64,000 nt of DNA from Clostridia bacterium (GCA_017463245.1 JAFTPN010000034.1:34944-98943); one strand, 5' to 3'; numbered from the stretch's first letter, positions 17,563-26,618 are shown. Translations and numbers: made by a program. The notes: generated by a model from the sequence alone, not told the origin.

Positions 17563-18822
17563 ATGAAACGTACTGCCCCCGATCGTACAGCCTATCAGCC
17601 CAAACCCGTTGACCGGGTTGAGGTGCATGAGGGCAATGTGAAGGCAAGGATCATTCTTTTGATCCTTGCCATTCTGATTGCTGTGATTGCCTTTTCTTCC
17701 GCCATCGGAAGCGCCACTAAGGTGGATGCCGGCTGGCGGGAGATCGAAGCCGACACCGCCGAAATGAACTGCAGCCAGGACTTTGCGTTCAGCTACTACC
17801 TGGGCGGCAGCGGCATTTCCGCCACGGCGGAGATCAAGGCCATTGTGAACCTGTACACCCAGGCTTCGGTAACGGCCTACCGGGTGTTCAACACCCAGGA
17901 GGTCTTTGAGGGGACGAACAACCTCTTCTTCCTCAACCGCAACATCAACACCCCGGTGCAGGTGGATCCCTTGCTGTACCAGGCCTTTGAACTGATCAAC
18001 CGCCTGGACAGCCGCTATGTCTATCTGGCCCCGGTGTATGCGGAGTACAACAGCCTGTTCTTCTGCAACGACGACTGGGAGACCGCTGGCTATGATCCCT
18101 ATCAGAATGCGGACATGGCCGAGTATTTCCAGCAGGTAGCCGACTTTGCCCGGGATCCCGCCAGCGTGAATGTGGAGCTGCTGGGCAACAACACCCTGCA
18201 GCTGAGCGTCTCCGAGGCCTACGCCGCCTTCGCCAAGGAAAACGGCGTGGTGAACTATGTGGACTTCTACTGGATGAAGGACGCGTTCATCATCGACTAC
18301 CTGGCGCAAGTCATGGAGGACAACGGCTACAACCGCGGCGCTATTTCCAGCTACGATGGTTTTGTCCGCACCCTGAGCGCCGAGCAGCTGAGCTACTCCT
18401 TCAACCTCTACGACCTTTTGAAGGACACCACCGCCTGCCAGGCCGCCCGCCTGACCTACACCGGCGGCACCAGCCTGGTGCATCTGCACAGCTTCCCGCT
18501 GAACGCGGAGAAGGAGCTGTATTACTATCAGTTCCAGGATGGCACCGTGCGCAGCGCCTATGCCGATCTGGCTGACGGCAAGAGCAAGAGCACCGTGCCG
18601 GTGATGGTCGCCACCTCCCGCACCATGGGCTGCGCCGAGACCCTGCTGCGCCTTTTGCCCTGCTATGCCACCGATGCGCTGGACGCCGAGGCATTGCAGC
18701 TGCTGGCAGGGGAGGGCGTCTATCCGCTGTATTGCCAGAACAGGCGCATCCTCACCACCAGCCCGGATGTGCAGATCGACAACGTGCTGGATGGCTATGA
18801 AGTGATCCAACCCGAACAATAA
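17563..18822 (+). CDS. Membrane-anchored, probably degenerate ApbE-like protein
   Basis: A 419-residue protein with a cytoplasmic N-tail (1-27), one TM helix (28-47) and a large outside domain. The order of segments suggests a diverged ApbE (FAD:protein FMN transferase) fold. TPVQVDPLLYQAFELINRL resembles the early ApbE helix; DAFIIDYLAQVMEDNGYNRGAISSYDGFVRTL resembles the AKGYxxDxAxxxLxxxGxxxxLxxxGG segment; and ATSRTMGCAETLLRLLPCY resembles the late ADAL-T metal site. The catalytic residues are mostly replaced, so it may be a non-enzymatic paralogue. Last gene but one of the opp operon, 21 bp after oppF. Confidence 0.5.
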   Translation: MKRTAPDRTAYQPKPVDRVEVHEGNVKARIILLILAILIAVIAFSSAIGSATKVDAGWREIEADTAEMNCSQDFAFSYYLGGSGISATAEIKAIVNLYTQASVTAYRVFNTQEVFEGTNNLFFLNRNINTPVQVDPLLYQAFELINRLDSRYVYLAPVYAEYNSLFFCNDDWETAGYDPYQNADMAEYFQQVADFARDPASVNVELLGNNTLQLSVSEAYAAFAKENGVVNYVDFYWMKDAFIIDYLAQVMEDNGYNRGAISSYDGFVRTLSAEQLSYSFNLYDLLKDTTACQAARLTYTGGTSLVHLHSFPLNAEKELYYYQFQDGTVRSAYADLADGKSKSTVPVMVATSRTMGCAETLLRLLPCYATDALDAEALQLLAGEGVYPLYCQNRRILTTSPDVQIDNVLDGYEVIQPEQ

Positions 18823-18834
18823 GGAGGATTCAAC

Positions 18835-19221
18835 ATGAACAAGACGCTGAGCACCCTGAACGCCCCCGCCGCCATCGGCCCCTATGCCCAGGGCGTGCAG
18901 GCTGGCAACATGGTTTTCGTTTCCGGGCAGCTGCCCATTGTGCCTGCCACGGGCGAGCTGCACACCGGCACCGTGGGTGAAATGACCTGCCAGAGCATGA
19001 ACAACATCGCGGCCATCCTGGCCGAGGCTGGCTGCACCCTGGCGGACGTGGTGAAGACCACCATCTTCCTCAAGGACCTGAACGACTTTGCCGAGGTCAA
19101 CGCCGCCTACGCCACCTTCTTCCCCCAGAATCCCCCCGCCCGCGCCTGCGTCCAGGTCGCCAAGCTCCCCAAAGACGCCCGCGTCGAGATCGAGGCCATC
19201 GCGGTCAGGGCTCTGCCCTGA
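18835..19221 (+). CDS. ridA: RidA family enamine/imine deaminase
   Basis: A 128-residue YjgF/YER057c/UK114 protein that hydrolyses reactive 2-aminoacrylate-type enamines from PLP enzymes. Family marks: GPYAQGVQAGNMVFVSGQLP near the start, then NIAAILAEAGCTLADVVKTTIFL, and the signature PARACVQVAKLPKDARVEIE with the substrate-binding Arg. Full length. It has a strong AAGGAGG site and lies 12 bp after the ApbE-like gene, so it is probably the last gene of the opp operon. Confidence 0.95.
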   Translation: MNKTLSTLNAPAAIGPYAQGVQAGNMVFVSGQLPIVPATGELHTGTVGEMTCQSMNNIAAILAEAGCTLADVVKTTIFLKDLNDFAEVNAAYATFFPQNPPARACVQVAKLPKDARVEIEAIAVRALP

Positions 19222-19575
19222 CAACCCGCCCAAGGGCTCTGCCCTTGGGAATCCCGCCAGAGGCTCTGCCTCTGGACTCCGCGAAGGGTCTTCGACCCTT
19301 TCGAAACCCACTTTCTGTGATTGGAAGTGGGTTTTTCCTTTGCAGGGGTCACGGCGCGAATACGGTCGCGCCGCGACGCGGGGACTGTTTGGCTGCGCAC
19401 CCCAAAAGCCTCCCTTGTGTAAAGGGAGGTGTCAGCCCTGTGGGCTGACGGAGGGATTGGGCGCTGCTTGCCCCAACGAGTTACTTTCTTTGCACATTGT
19501 AGGGGCGATCTGCGATCGCCCGCCCGTGCCACAAACTAAATTCCGCATTCCGAATTCCGCATTCCGAATTGCAAT
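19222..19575. repeat. Composite palindromic repeat island (family B, copy 1)
   Basis: Non-coding stretch of short hairpins in series: AAGGGCTCTGCCCTT, CCAGAGGCTCTGCCTCTGG and GAAGGGTCTTCGACCCTTTC. Then come a family A-like hairpin (CTCCCTTGTGTAAAGGGAG), GGGGCGATCTGCGATCGCCC and two copies of TTCCGCATTCCGAA. The first hairpins could end the opp transcript. The same module order recurs at 47159-47325. Confidence 0.85.
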
Positions 19576-19620
19576 CTCCCTTAAATTGTGCTATCTTGAA
19601 GAAAACACGGAGGTGACGCT

Positions 19621-21171
19621 ATGCCGCGCAAACAACCCGCCTGGCCGGGCATCATAACCACGGTGCTGGGCGCGCTGTGGCTGGGGGCATTCCCCCTGTG
19701 GCAGGATCTGAGCTACGCCCACATCACCCGCGCCAAATGGGTGGGGATGCTGGTGCTGACCGGCGTCACGCTGCTGGCGGTGCTGCTGTGCGTGCTGATT
19801 CTTGCGGCGAAAAAGCAGCTGCGGCAGGTGCTGCGCTGGCATCCGGTGCAGCTTGTGGCGGTGGGGTATTTCGCCTGGGTGGCGCTGAGTGCGCTGCTGG
19901 GCGAGTGGGCTGGCACCTTCAATGCCCAGGGGCAGCGCGTGGTGTGGATGGGCGCCATCCGCTATGAGGGCTTGCTGACGCACCTGTGCTACGCTGCGAT
20001 CTTTCTGCTTATGAGCTTCTTCCCGCCGCGGATGAAGGCGGTGCTAGCGGCGGCCTCGGCGGCGTTGATGCTGTTTGCCGGGGTGGTGGCGCTGCAATAT
20101 GCGGGCGTCAACGTGCTGGGGCTGTTCCCAGCGGGGCGCAGCATTTATGCCAATTATGAATTCCAGGGCACCATTGGCAACATCGATATGGTCAGCGGCT
20201 ACCTGTCCCTGGTGGTGCCGCTGCTGCTGGGTGCTTTCGTGACCCGCGAGAAAGCCGGCTGGCATCTGCTGGCGGCGGGCACGCTGGGGGCGGCACTGGA
20301 GTGGTGCATGGAGGTGCAGAGCGGGCTGATCGCGCTGCTGCTCCTGTGCGGCTTGCTGGTGCTGCTGGCGCTGCGCTTCCCGGCCTATCGTCAGCGGGCG
20401 TGCATTGCGCTGGCGGGCATTGCGGCGGGGCTTGCCCTGCGGGGGATGCTCTTCCTCCCGTGGCTGGACAGCGCCACGCCCCGTGCCGTGCAGCCGGTGG
20501 TGTTCACCATGACGGGCAAGGCCTTCATCGGCGTGAGCGCCGTGGCGGTGCTGATGGTGGCGGCGGCCATCTTCCGGCGGCATCCCGGCAGAGCTGTGCC
20601 GGGGAAGGCCATCCTGTGCCTGGTGCTGGTGGCGGCTGTGCTGGCGGTGACGGCGGTGGCCGTGCTGCCTGTGCCGCAAAGCGCGGGTGGCCTGTACGAG
20701 CTGCATGAGCTGCTGAACGGCCGCCCCCAGGATCAGTTCGGTTCCTGGCGTTTGGGTGCATGGCGCTATGCTCTGGACATGAGCCGGGACAGCCTCATCT
20801 TCGGCAACGGCCCGGACACCTTCTACTATGCCTTGGCGGAGCACCTGCAGCAGGTGGGCGTGTCCCTGGGGGAGAACTTTGACAATCCCCACAACGAATA
20901 TGTGGCCATCCTCAGCAACAATGGTCTGCCTGCGCTGCTGCTGTATCTGGCGCTGCTGGCGGGCGTGCTGATCGCCTGCATCAGGGGAAAACAATGGGCG
21001 CTGGCGCTGGGCATCGGCTGCTATGGGGCGCAGGGGTTCTTCTCCTTCAGCATCTGCCTGGTGAGTCCCATGTTCTGGGCGGTGATGGGCATGGCCTCTG
21101 CCATGCTGGGCAAAAAGTTGCAGAGTGAACAAAAACGTGCTATCATCGGTGATGAGGTGAACGAAACGTGA
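19621..21171 (+). CDS. O-antigen ligase / Wzy-C family membrane protein
   Basis: A 516-residue protein with at least ten TM helices. The family region is at about 365-450: GSWRLGAWRYALDMSRDSLIFGNGPDTFYYAL, then NPHNEYVAILSNNGLPALLLYLALL. The R...G.G...F and HNEY pattern is the Wzy_C/O-antigen-ligase signature. Such proteins join or polymerise glycans on the outer face of the membrane; in a monoderm this could be teichoic or capsular sugar. ACGGAGGTG lies upstream of the ATG at 19621. No other glycan genes are adjacent, so the acceptor is unknown. Confidence 0.75.
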   Translation: MPRKQPAWPGIITTVLGALWLGAFPLWQDLSYAHITRAKWVGMLVLTGVTLLAVLLCVLILAAKKQLRQVLRWHPVQLVAVGYFAWVALSALLGEWAGTFNAQGQRVVWMGAIRYEGLLTHLCYAAIFLLMSFFPPRMKAVLAAASAALMLFAGVVALQYAGVNVLGLFPAGRSIYANYEFQGTIGNIDMVSGYLSLVVPLLLGAFVTREKAGWHLLAAGTLGAALEWCMEVQSGLIALLLLCGLLVLLALRFPAYRQRACIALAGIAAGLALRGMLFLPWLDSATPRAVQPVVFTMTGKAFIGVSAVAVLMVAAAIFRRHPGRAVPGKAILCLVLVAAVLAVTAVAVLPVPQSAGGLYELHELLNGRPQDQFGSWRLGAWRYALDMSRDSLIFGNGPDTFYYALAEHLQQVGVSLGENFDNPHNEYVAILSNNGLPALLLYLALLAGVLIACIRGKQWALALGIGCYGAQGFFSFSICLVSPMFWAVMGMASAMLGKKLQSEQKRAIIGDEVNET

Positions 21172-22034
21172 TAACCAACTTTGAACTCAAACTCAAGGCT
21201 CGCACGGCCTTGCGCAACAATTGGCAGATCGCCCTGATGGTGGCGCTGATCGCCTCGCTGCCCTCGCTGGTGAGCCAGGTGGTGGCCATCATGACCCAGA
21301 GCAGCTATGCCCACACCATGAGCAGCCTGATGACCACCATGCAGAGCGGCTCCACCGTGGCGGATGTGGCTGCCCTGCTGGAGGAGGCGGGCATCACCCT
21401 GGAGGGCTATTTGCCCACGGGACTGATGAGCCTGCTGGCGGGCATCCTGTCGCCCTTCCTTACCCTGGGGATGCTGAATTATTTCTTCAAGCTCCTGCGG
21501 GGCGAGCAGGATGCACTCATCGGCACGGTTTTCTCCAGGAAGAATTGTTTCTTCAAGGCCATCGGTCTGGATATCATGATTGCCCTGCGCACCTTCCTGT
21601 GGATGATCCCCGGCATGGTGCTGGAGGTGCTGGCGCTGGTGGCGGCGGCCTTTATGCCGGATTCCCTGGCGCTGCTGCCGATTCTGCTGATGTACGCCGG
21701 CCCCATCACCATGCTGGTGCTGGGCATCCGTGCCGCGCTGCACTATGCCATGGCGACCCGCGTGATGGCGGAAACACCCTCCAAGGGCATCAACCAGTGC
21801 ATCCGGGAGAGCGTGGCCATCATGAGCCAGCGCAAGCTGCTCTTGTTCTCGCTGGAGATCAGCTTCTTCCTGTGGCAGATCGGCCTCACGCTGCTGGAAA
21901 GCCTGCTGCTGGGCATGGTGGGCAATGTGCTGGCCTCCACGGTGAGCATGGCGCTGAACTTTGCCCTGAACATCTACATCCAGATGGCGGTGAGCGCCTT
22001 CTATCTCTATTATCGCAGCGAAACGGCAATTTGA
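21168..22034 (+). CDS. DUF975 family membrane protein
   Basis: A 288-residue integral membrane protein. The N-terminal LKLKARTALRNNWQIALMVALIASL and mid-protein GxxxRxALHYAMATRVMAETP are typical DUF975 features; the later segment INQCIRESVAIMSQRKLLLFSLEISF also matches. The start is GTG 21168, whose last two bases overlap the stop of the preceding gene, and GAGGTG is ten bases upstream, so translation is coupled. Function of the family is unknown. Confidence 0.75.
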   Translation: MITNFELKLKARTALRNNWQIALMVALIASLPSLVSQVVAIMTQSSYAHTMSSLMTTMQSGSTVADVAALLEEAGITLEGYLPTGLMSLLAGILSPFLTLGMLNYFFKLLRGEQDALIGTVFSRKNCFFKAIGLDIMIALRTFLWMIPGMVLEVLALVAAAFMPDSLALLPILLMYAGPITMLVLGIRAALHYAMATRVMAETPSKGINQCIRESVAIMSQRKLLLFSLEISFFLWQIGLTLLESLLLGMVGNVLASTVSMALNFALNIYIQMAVSAFYLYYRSETAI

Positions 22035-22078
22035 CGGAAGAAAATCAAAAAATGCAATTTTCGGGTTGTAATTTGGCG

Positions 22079-22117
22079 AAAATCCTGCATTTCTCTGGGG
22101 TGAGAATGCAGGATTTT
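22079..22117 (+). terminator. Rho-independent terminator
   Basis: AAAATCCTGCATT pairs with AATGCAGGATTTT across a 13-nt loop, followed by TTTGT. It ends the O-antigen-ligase/DUF975 transcript. Confidence 0.88.
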
Positions 22118-22150
22118 TGTATTTGAAATGCATTTTTTCCTGTTCAGAGC

Positions 22151-22179
22151 TTGCATATCAGGGGGAATGAGGCTATAAT
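22151..22179 (+). promoter_or_regulatory. Promoter of the aminotransferase gene
   Basis: TTGCAT (22151-22156), 17-bp spacer, TATAAT (22174-22179). The leader then holds a stem CCTGCAAA/TTTGCAGG (22201-22231) before the AGGAGG ribosome site, possibly only an mRNA stabiliser. Confidence 0.78.
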
Positions 22180-22266
22180 AAGAATCGTTCCCGCATTTTA
22201 CCTGCAAAGGGCGGCTTGCCCATTTTGCAGGAAACGAACTTCCACATTGCAGGAGGATGACCTTTT

Positions 22267-23466
22267 ATGGCACTGACTGTTTCCCACCGCTGCCAGAACA
22301 TTGCCCCTTCCGTGACCTTGCAGATCGACGCCCGCGCCAAGGAAATGCGCGCTGCCGGGCTGGACGTGATCGGCTTTGGCGTTGGCGAGCCGGATTTCCC
22401 CACCCCCGAGCATATCTGCGATGCGGCCAAGGAAGCCCTTGATTTAGGGCTCACCCGCTATACCCCCGCCGCAGGCACCAAGGAGCTGCGCAAGGCCATC
22501 TGCAAAAAGCTGCTGCGGGATAACGATATGACCTATTCCTACGGCGACATTCTGGTGTCCAGCGGCGCCAAGCACACGCTGTTCACCATTTTGCAGGGCA
22601 TCATCGACCCCGGCGACGAGGTGCTGATCCCCACGCCCTGCTGGGTGAGCTACCCCGAAATGGTGCGCATGGCCGGCGGTGTGCCGATCTTTGTCCCCGC
22701 GGATGAAAGCACCAACTTCATCCCCACCAACAAGGACATTGCCTCCCGTGTGACCCGCCGCACCAAGGCCATCATCATCACCAGCCCCTCCAACCCCAAC
22801 GGCAGCGTGTGGGATCAGGATCAGCTGCAGTTTGTGGCCGACCTGGCGGTGAGCCATCCCTTCTATGTGATCAGCGACGAGATTTATGAAAAGCTGATCT
22901 ACGATGGCCGCAAGCACCTGTCCATTGCTCAGCTGGGTGAGCAGATCAAGTCCCAGACCTTCATCGTCAACGGCATGAGCAAGGCCTATGCCATGACCGG
23001 CTGGCGCATCGGCTATGTGGCTGGCCCCCGGCACGAGATCTCTGCCATGGCCAGCTTCCAGTCCCAGGCCACCAGCAATGCCAACACCATTGCCCAGTAT
23101 GCCGCCATGAAGGCGCTGGAGGGCGACCAGAGCTGCGTGGACGAAATGGTGCAGGAGTTTGAGAAGCGCCGCAACCTGATGGTGGAGCGCATCAACCAGA
23201 TCCCCAACCTCAGCTGCCGCAAGCCCCAGGGCGCCTTCTACATCATGATGAACATCAAAAAGGTGCTGGGCATGAGCTACAACGGCCGCACCCTGGAAAG
23301 CTCCCTGGACTTTGCCGAGCTGCTCCTGGCCGAAAAGCAGGTGGCCGTGGTACCCGGCGCCGCCTTCGAGGCCGAGGGCTTCTGCCGCCTGAGCTATGCC
23401 GTCTCCATGGATCAGATCGAAGAAGGCGTGAAGCGCATTGCGGAGTTTGTGAGCAGCCTGGGTTAA
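22267..23466 (+). CDS. Class I PLP-dependent aminotransferase (aspartate aminotransferase type)
   Basis: A 399-residue fold-type I aminotransferase. Motifs in order: FGVGEPDFPTPEHI, TRYTPAAGTKELR, the PLP-contacting ITSPSNPNGSVWD (Asn of NPNG), SDEIYEKLIYDG (Asp to pyridine N), NGMSKAYAMTGWRIGY with the Schiff-base lysine, and the carboxylate Arg in EGFCRLSYAVS. The AspB/AspC type of subgroup Ig is the best match; the actual amino donor could be aspartate or a related amino acid. AGGAGG ribosome site with ATG at 22267. Monocistronic. Confidence 0.9.
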   Translation: MALTVSHRCQNIAPSVTLQIDARAKEMRAAGLDVIGFGVGEPDFPTPEHICDAAKEALDLGLTRYTPAAGTKELRKAICKKLLRDNDMTYSYGDILVSSGAKHTLFTILQGIIDPGDEVLIPTPCWVSYPEMVRMAGGVPIFVPADESTNFIPTNKDIASRVTRRTKAIIITSPSNPNGSVWDQDQLQFVADLAVSHPFYVISDEIYEKLIYDGRKHLSIAQLGEQIKSQTFIVNGMSKAYAMTGWRIGYVAGPRHEISAMASFQSQATSNANTIAQYAAMKALEGDQSCVDEMVQEFEKRRNLMVERINQIPNLSCRKPQGAFYIMMNIKKVLGMSYNGRTLESSLDFAELLLAEKQVAVVPGAAFEAEGFCRLSYAVSMDQIEEGVKRIAEFVSSLG

Positions 23467-23510
23467 GCAAAGCAGATATTAGCATCATATTGATATAGTG
23501 TGTACTACAC

Positions 23511-23742
23511 CTCATCAGTCGCCTTGCGGCGACAGCTTCCCCTCAAGGGGAAGCCAACCCCTCAGTCGCCTTGCGGCGACAGCTCCCCTACGAAGGGGAG
23601 CCTTCGGGTGGCGCAAACACCTTGCCTTCCCCTTGAGGGCGCGACGCGTTAAAAAATATGCCAGTGGCATATTTTTAGCCAAAGCGAGGAGCAATCTACG
23701 ATTGCGACCTGGACAAGGTGGCCGTAAGGCCGGATGAGGTGG
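23511..23742. repeat. Dispersed palindromic repeat, family A (copy 2)
   Basis: The 331-bp gap between the aminotransferase and the next gene is mostly repeat. It contains CCTCATCAGTCGCCTTGCGGCGACAGC twice in similar form, CTTCCCCTCAAGGGGAAG, CTCCCCTACGAAGGGGAG, a palindrome AAATATGCCAGTGGCATATTT, a CCGTAAGGCCGG hairpin and GGATGAGGTGG at the end. No coding capacity is seen. Confidence 0.85.
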
Positions 23743-23797
23743 ACGCTGCGGATAGGTATTGCTTGATCCTTTATGCTGAAAAAAGGAGGTAAATCCC

Positions 23798-25192
23798 TTG
23801 CTGGAGTTTAATAAAGGTTTGAACTTGCTCAAGCAGGCTAAGTATAAGTATTCGCTTCAGGATGTGGCGGAGCCCAATCTGTACCGCGAGATTTATGATT
23901 ATGAGTCCATCCCGAAGATCGCGTTCAACATGCGCCATGTGCCGGAGAATATGCCCGACGAGATCTGGATGACGGACACCACCTTCCGCGATGGCCAGCA
24001 GTCGGTGAGTCCCTTCACGGCGGAGCAGATCGTTTATCTGTTCAAGCTGCTCAACCGCCTGGGCGGCCCCAAGGGCCTGGTGCGGCAGAGCGAGTTCTTC
24101 CTGTACACGGAGAAGGACAAGAAGGCGCTGCACATGTGCCAGGATCTGGGCTTGCAGTTCCCGGAGATCACCACCTGGATCCGCGCCAACGAGAAGGACT
24201 TTGAATTGGTGAAGCAGGCGGGCGTGAAGGAGACCGGCATTCTGGTGTCCTGCTCGGACTACCACATTTTCAACAAGATGCACCTGACCCGCAAGCAGGC
24301 CATGGACAAGTATCTGGGCATTGTGAAGGAAGCGCTGGATCAGGGCATCAAGCCCCGCTGCCACTTTGAGGACATCACCCGCGCCGATTTCTATGGCTTT
24401 GTGCTGCCCTTCGCCTACGAGCTGATGGAGCTGTCCAAGGAGAGCGGCGTGCCCATCAAGATCCGCGCCTGCGACACCATGGGCTATGGCGTGACCTACT
24501 ACGGCGCGGCGCTGCCCCGCAGCGTGCCGGGCATCATCTACGGCCTGAACCACTATGCGGACGTGCCCTCTGCCCAGCTGGAATGGCACGGCCACAACGA
24601 CTTCTACAAGGTGGTCAGCAATGCGGGCGCTGCGTGGATGTACGGCTGCGCCAGCATCAACTGCTCCATGCTGGGCATTGGCGAGCGCACCGGCAACTGC
24701 CCCCTGGAGGCCATGGCCATTGAGTATGCCTCCCTGCGCGGAACCAACGACGGCATGGATCTGAGCGCCATTACCGACATTGCCGACTACATGGAGCGCG
24801 AGATCGGCATTGAGATCAGTCCCCGTCAGCCCTTTGTCGGCCGTCACTTCAACGTGACCCGCGCGGGCATCCATGCCGATGGCATGCTCAAGGACGAGGA
24901 GATCTACAACATCTTCGATACCGCCAAGATCCTCAACCGTCCCGCCCTGGTGGCGGTGGACAGCCACAGCGGCCTGGCTGGCGTGGCGCACTGGATCAAC
25001 AGCTATTTCCGCCTGAAGGGCGAGGAGACCATTGCCAAGAACGATCCCCTGGTGGTGGCGGTGAAGAACGAGGTGGACGCCCTGTACGAGGCAGGCCGCA
25101 ACACCGTGATGGGCGACGAGGAGCTGGAGATTCTCGTCCGCAACTGCGATGTGGAGCGCTACGAGCACCTCATTTTCTTCCATAATAACTGA
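23798..25192 (+). CDS. DRE-TIM metallolyase, possible Re-citrate synthase (homocitrate/isopropylmalate synthase family)
   Basis: A 464-residue HMGL-like enzyme that would condense acetyl-CoA with a 2-oxo acid. The barrel opens MTDTTFRDGQQS (metal-binding Asp, catalytic Arg) and the metal-ligand LEWHGHNDFYKVV is intact, followed by GERTGNCPLEAM. The N-terminal extension, the internal HFEDITRAD segment and the lack of a LeuA regulatory domain fit clostridial Re-citrate synthases better than LeuA, but this is inference. The start is TTG 23798, seven bases after a perfect AAAAGGAGGT; no ATG or GTG fits. Monocistronic. Confidence 0.75.
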   Translation: MLEFNKGLNLLKQAKYKYSLQDVAEPNLYREIYDYESIPKIAFNMRHVPENMPDEIWMTDTTFRDGQQSVSPFTAEQIVYLFKLLNRLGGPKGLVRQSEFFLYTEKDKKALHMCQDLGLQFPEITTWIRANEKDFELVKQAGVKETGILVSCSDYHIFNKMHLTRKQAMDKYLGIVKEALDQGIKPRCHFEDITRADFYGFVLPFAYELMELSKESGVPIKIRACDTMGYGVTYYGAALPRSVPGIIYGLNHYADVPSAQLEWHGHNDFYKVVSNAGAAWMYGCASINCSMLGIGERTGNCPLEAMAIEYASLRGTNDGMDLSAITDIADYMEREIGIEISPRQPFVGRHFNVTRAGIHADGMLKDEEIYNIFDTAKILNRPALVAVDSHSGLAGVAHWINSYFRLKGEETIAKNDPLVVAVKNEVDALYEAGRNTVMGDEELEILVRNCDVERYEHLIFFHNN

Positions 25193-25199
25193 TACAACA

Positions 25200-25228
25200 C
25201 CACCCCGGAACATGGCGTTCCGGGGTGG
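25200..25228. terminator. Bidirectional terminator between convergent genes
   Basis: Perfect 12-bp stem CCACCCCGGAAC / GTTCCGGGGTGG with a 5-nt loop, between the synthase (plus) and the MATE gene (minus). Confidence 0.85.
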
Positions 25229-25232
25229 TTGC

Positions 25233-26618
25233 TTATGCTTGCGACAGCTCCATCCTCTTCAGCTTCCGCTTGCCCCAGATGAGGTAGCACAGCAGGTGTG
25301 TGGCGAAGGTGGCAAACCAGCTGATGGGGTAGGAGTTGTACAGGGTTTCCAGGGTGGGATTGGCGGCGAAGATGGTGTAGATCCACACCACGCGCAGGAG
25401 GCACGCGCCCGTCAGGCTCACGATCATGGGCATGATGGAGTAGCCGATGCCTCGCAGCTGCCCCACCATCACGTCCATCAGGCCGCAGAGGAAGTAGGTG
25501 GGCATGATGATGGCCAGGCGCACCATGCCAAAGCGGATGACCTCCGGATCGGTGTTGTAAAAGCCCAGCAGCGTGGGGCCGAAGGTGAGGAAGATCATGC
25601 CCATGCCCAGGCCGATGGCCGTCACCGTGCCCAGGCACACCCACATCACCTTGCGCACGCGGCTGAATTGCCGGGCGCCCAGGTTCTGGCTGGCGAAGGT
25701 CAGGTTGGCCTGGTGCATGGCGTTCATGGCGGTGTAGATGAAGCCCTCGATGTTGCTGGCGGCGGAGTTGCCCGCCATGGCAATGGAGCCGAAGGAATTG
25801 ATGGAGGACTGGATCAGCACATTGGAGATGGAGAACAGGCTGCCCTGCAATCCGGCGGGGAGACCCACGCGGAAAACTTCCTTCAGCTGAGCGCCGTTGA
25901 TGCGCAGCTCCTTCAGGCTGAGATGGATAGCACCGTCGGTGCGGATGAGGCAGATGATCACCAGCGCCATGCTGATGACCTGGCTCACCACCGTGGCAAT
26001 GGCCACGCCTGCCACATCCAGGTGGAACACGATGACCAGGATCAGGTTCAGCACCACGTTCACGATGCCGGCAATGCTCAGGTAATACAGGGGGCGGCGG
26101 GTGTCGCCCACGGCGCGGAGGATGGCAGCGCCGAAGTTGTAGAGCATATTGGCGGGCATGCCCATGAAGTAGATCTGCACATACAGGGTGGCGTCGTCGA
26201 TCACATCCGCGGGGCTGCCCATCAGGGTCAGCAGCGGCCTTGCGGCCACCACGCCGATGATGCCCACCACCACGCCAGCCACGCAGGCCACGGAGATGGC
26301 GGTGTGCACACCGGTGCGCACGCTCTTGAAGTCCCCGGCGCCGTAAGCACGGGCGATCACCACGCTGGCGCCTACGCTGAGACCCATAAACACATTCACC
26401 AGCAGGTTGATCAGCGAGCCGGTGGAGCCCACCGCCGCCAGCGCCTGAGCGCCTGCAAAGCGCCCCACCACCACGATATCGGCGGCGTTGTAAAGCAGCT
26501 GCAATATGCCGGTGAGGATCAGCGGGCCGGAGAACATCAGCACCTTGGGCAGAAGCGCCCCGGTGGTCATGTCCATTTCATAGCGGGCGCCATGGTTGCG
26601 GTTGTTGTGTCTGAACAT
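25233..26618 (-). CDS. MATE family efflux transporter
   Basis: A 461-residue, 12-TM multidrug/toxin exporter. Two related halves begin MTTGALLPKVLMFSGPLILTGILQLLYNAADIVVVGRF and LKEVFRVGLPAGLQGSLFSISNVLIQSSINSFG, the usual MatE repeats. Family features include VGRFAGAQALAAVG and GASVVIARAYGAGD. Substrate unknown; Na+- or H+-driven export is family knowledge. It follows the metallophosphoesterase gene by 19 bp with its own AAGGAG site, so the two are co-transcribed. Confidence 0.93.
   Translation of the reverse strand: MFRHNNRNHGARYEMDMTTGALLPKVLMFSGPLILTGILQLLYNAADIVVVGRFAGAQALAAVGSTGSLINLLVNVFMGLSVGASVVIARAYGAGDFKSVRTGVHTAISVACVAGVVVGIIGVVAARPLLTLMGSPADVIDDATLYVQIYFMGMPANMLYNFGAAILRAVGDTRRPLYYLSIAGIVNVVLNLILVIVFHLDVAGVAIATVVSQVISMALVIICLIRTDGAIHLSLKELRINGAQLKEVFRVGLPAGLQGSLFSISNVLIQSSINSFGSIAMAGNSAASNIEGFIYTAMNAMHQANLTFASQNLGARQFSRVRKVMWVCLGTVTAIGLGMGMIFLTFGPTLLGFYNTDPEVIRFGMVRLAIIMPTYFLCGLMDVMVGQLRGIGYSIMPMIVSLTGACLLRVVWIYTIFAANPTLETLYNSYPISWFATFATHLLCYLIWGKRKLKRMELSQA

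Noticed and set aside
14332-19311. A 1659-residue open frame on the minus strand opposite the opp operon
   Set aside because: It mirrors the codon pattern of highly biased genes on the other strand, has no ribosome site or recognisable domain, and is His/Leu/Gly-rich like other antisense shadows in GC-rich DNA.
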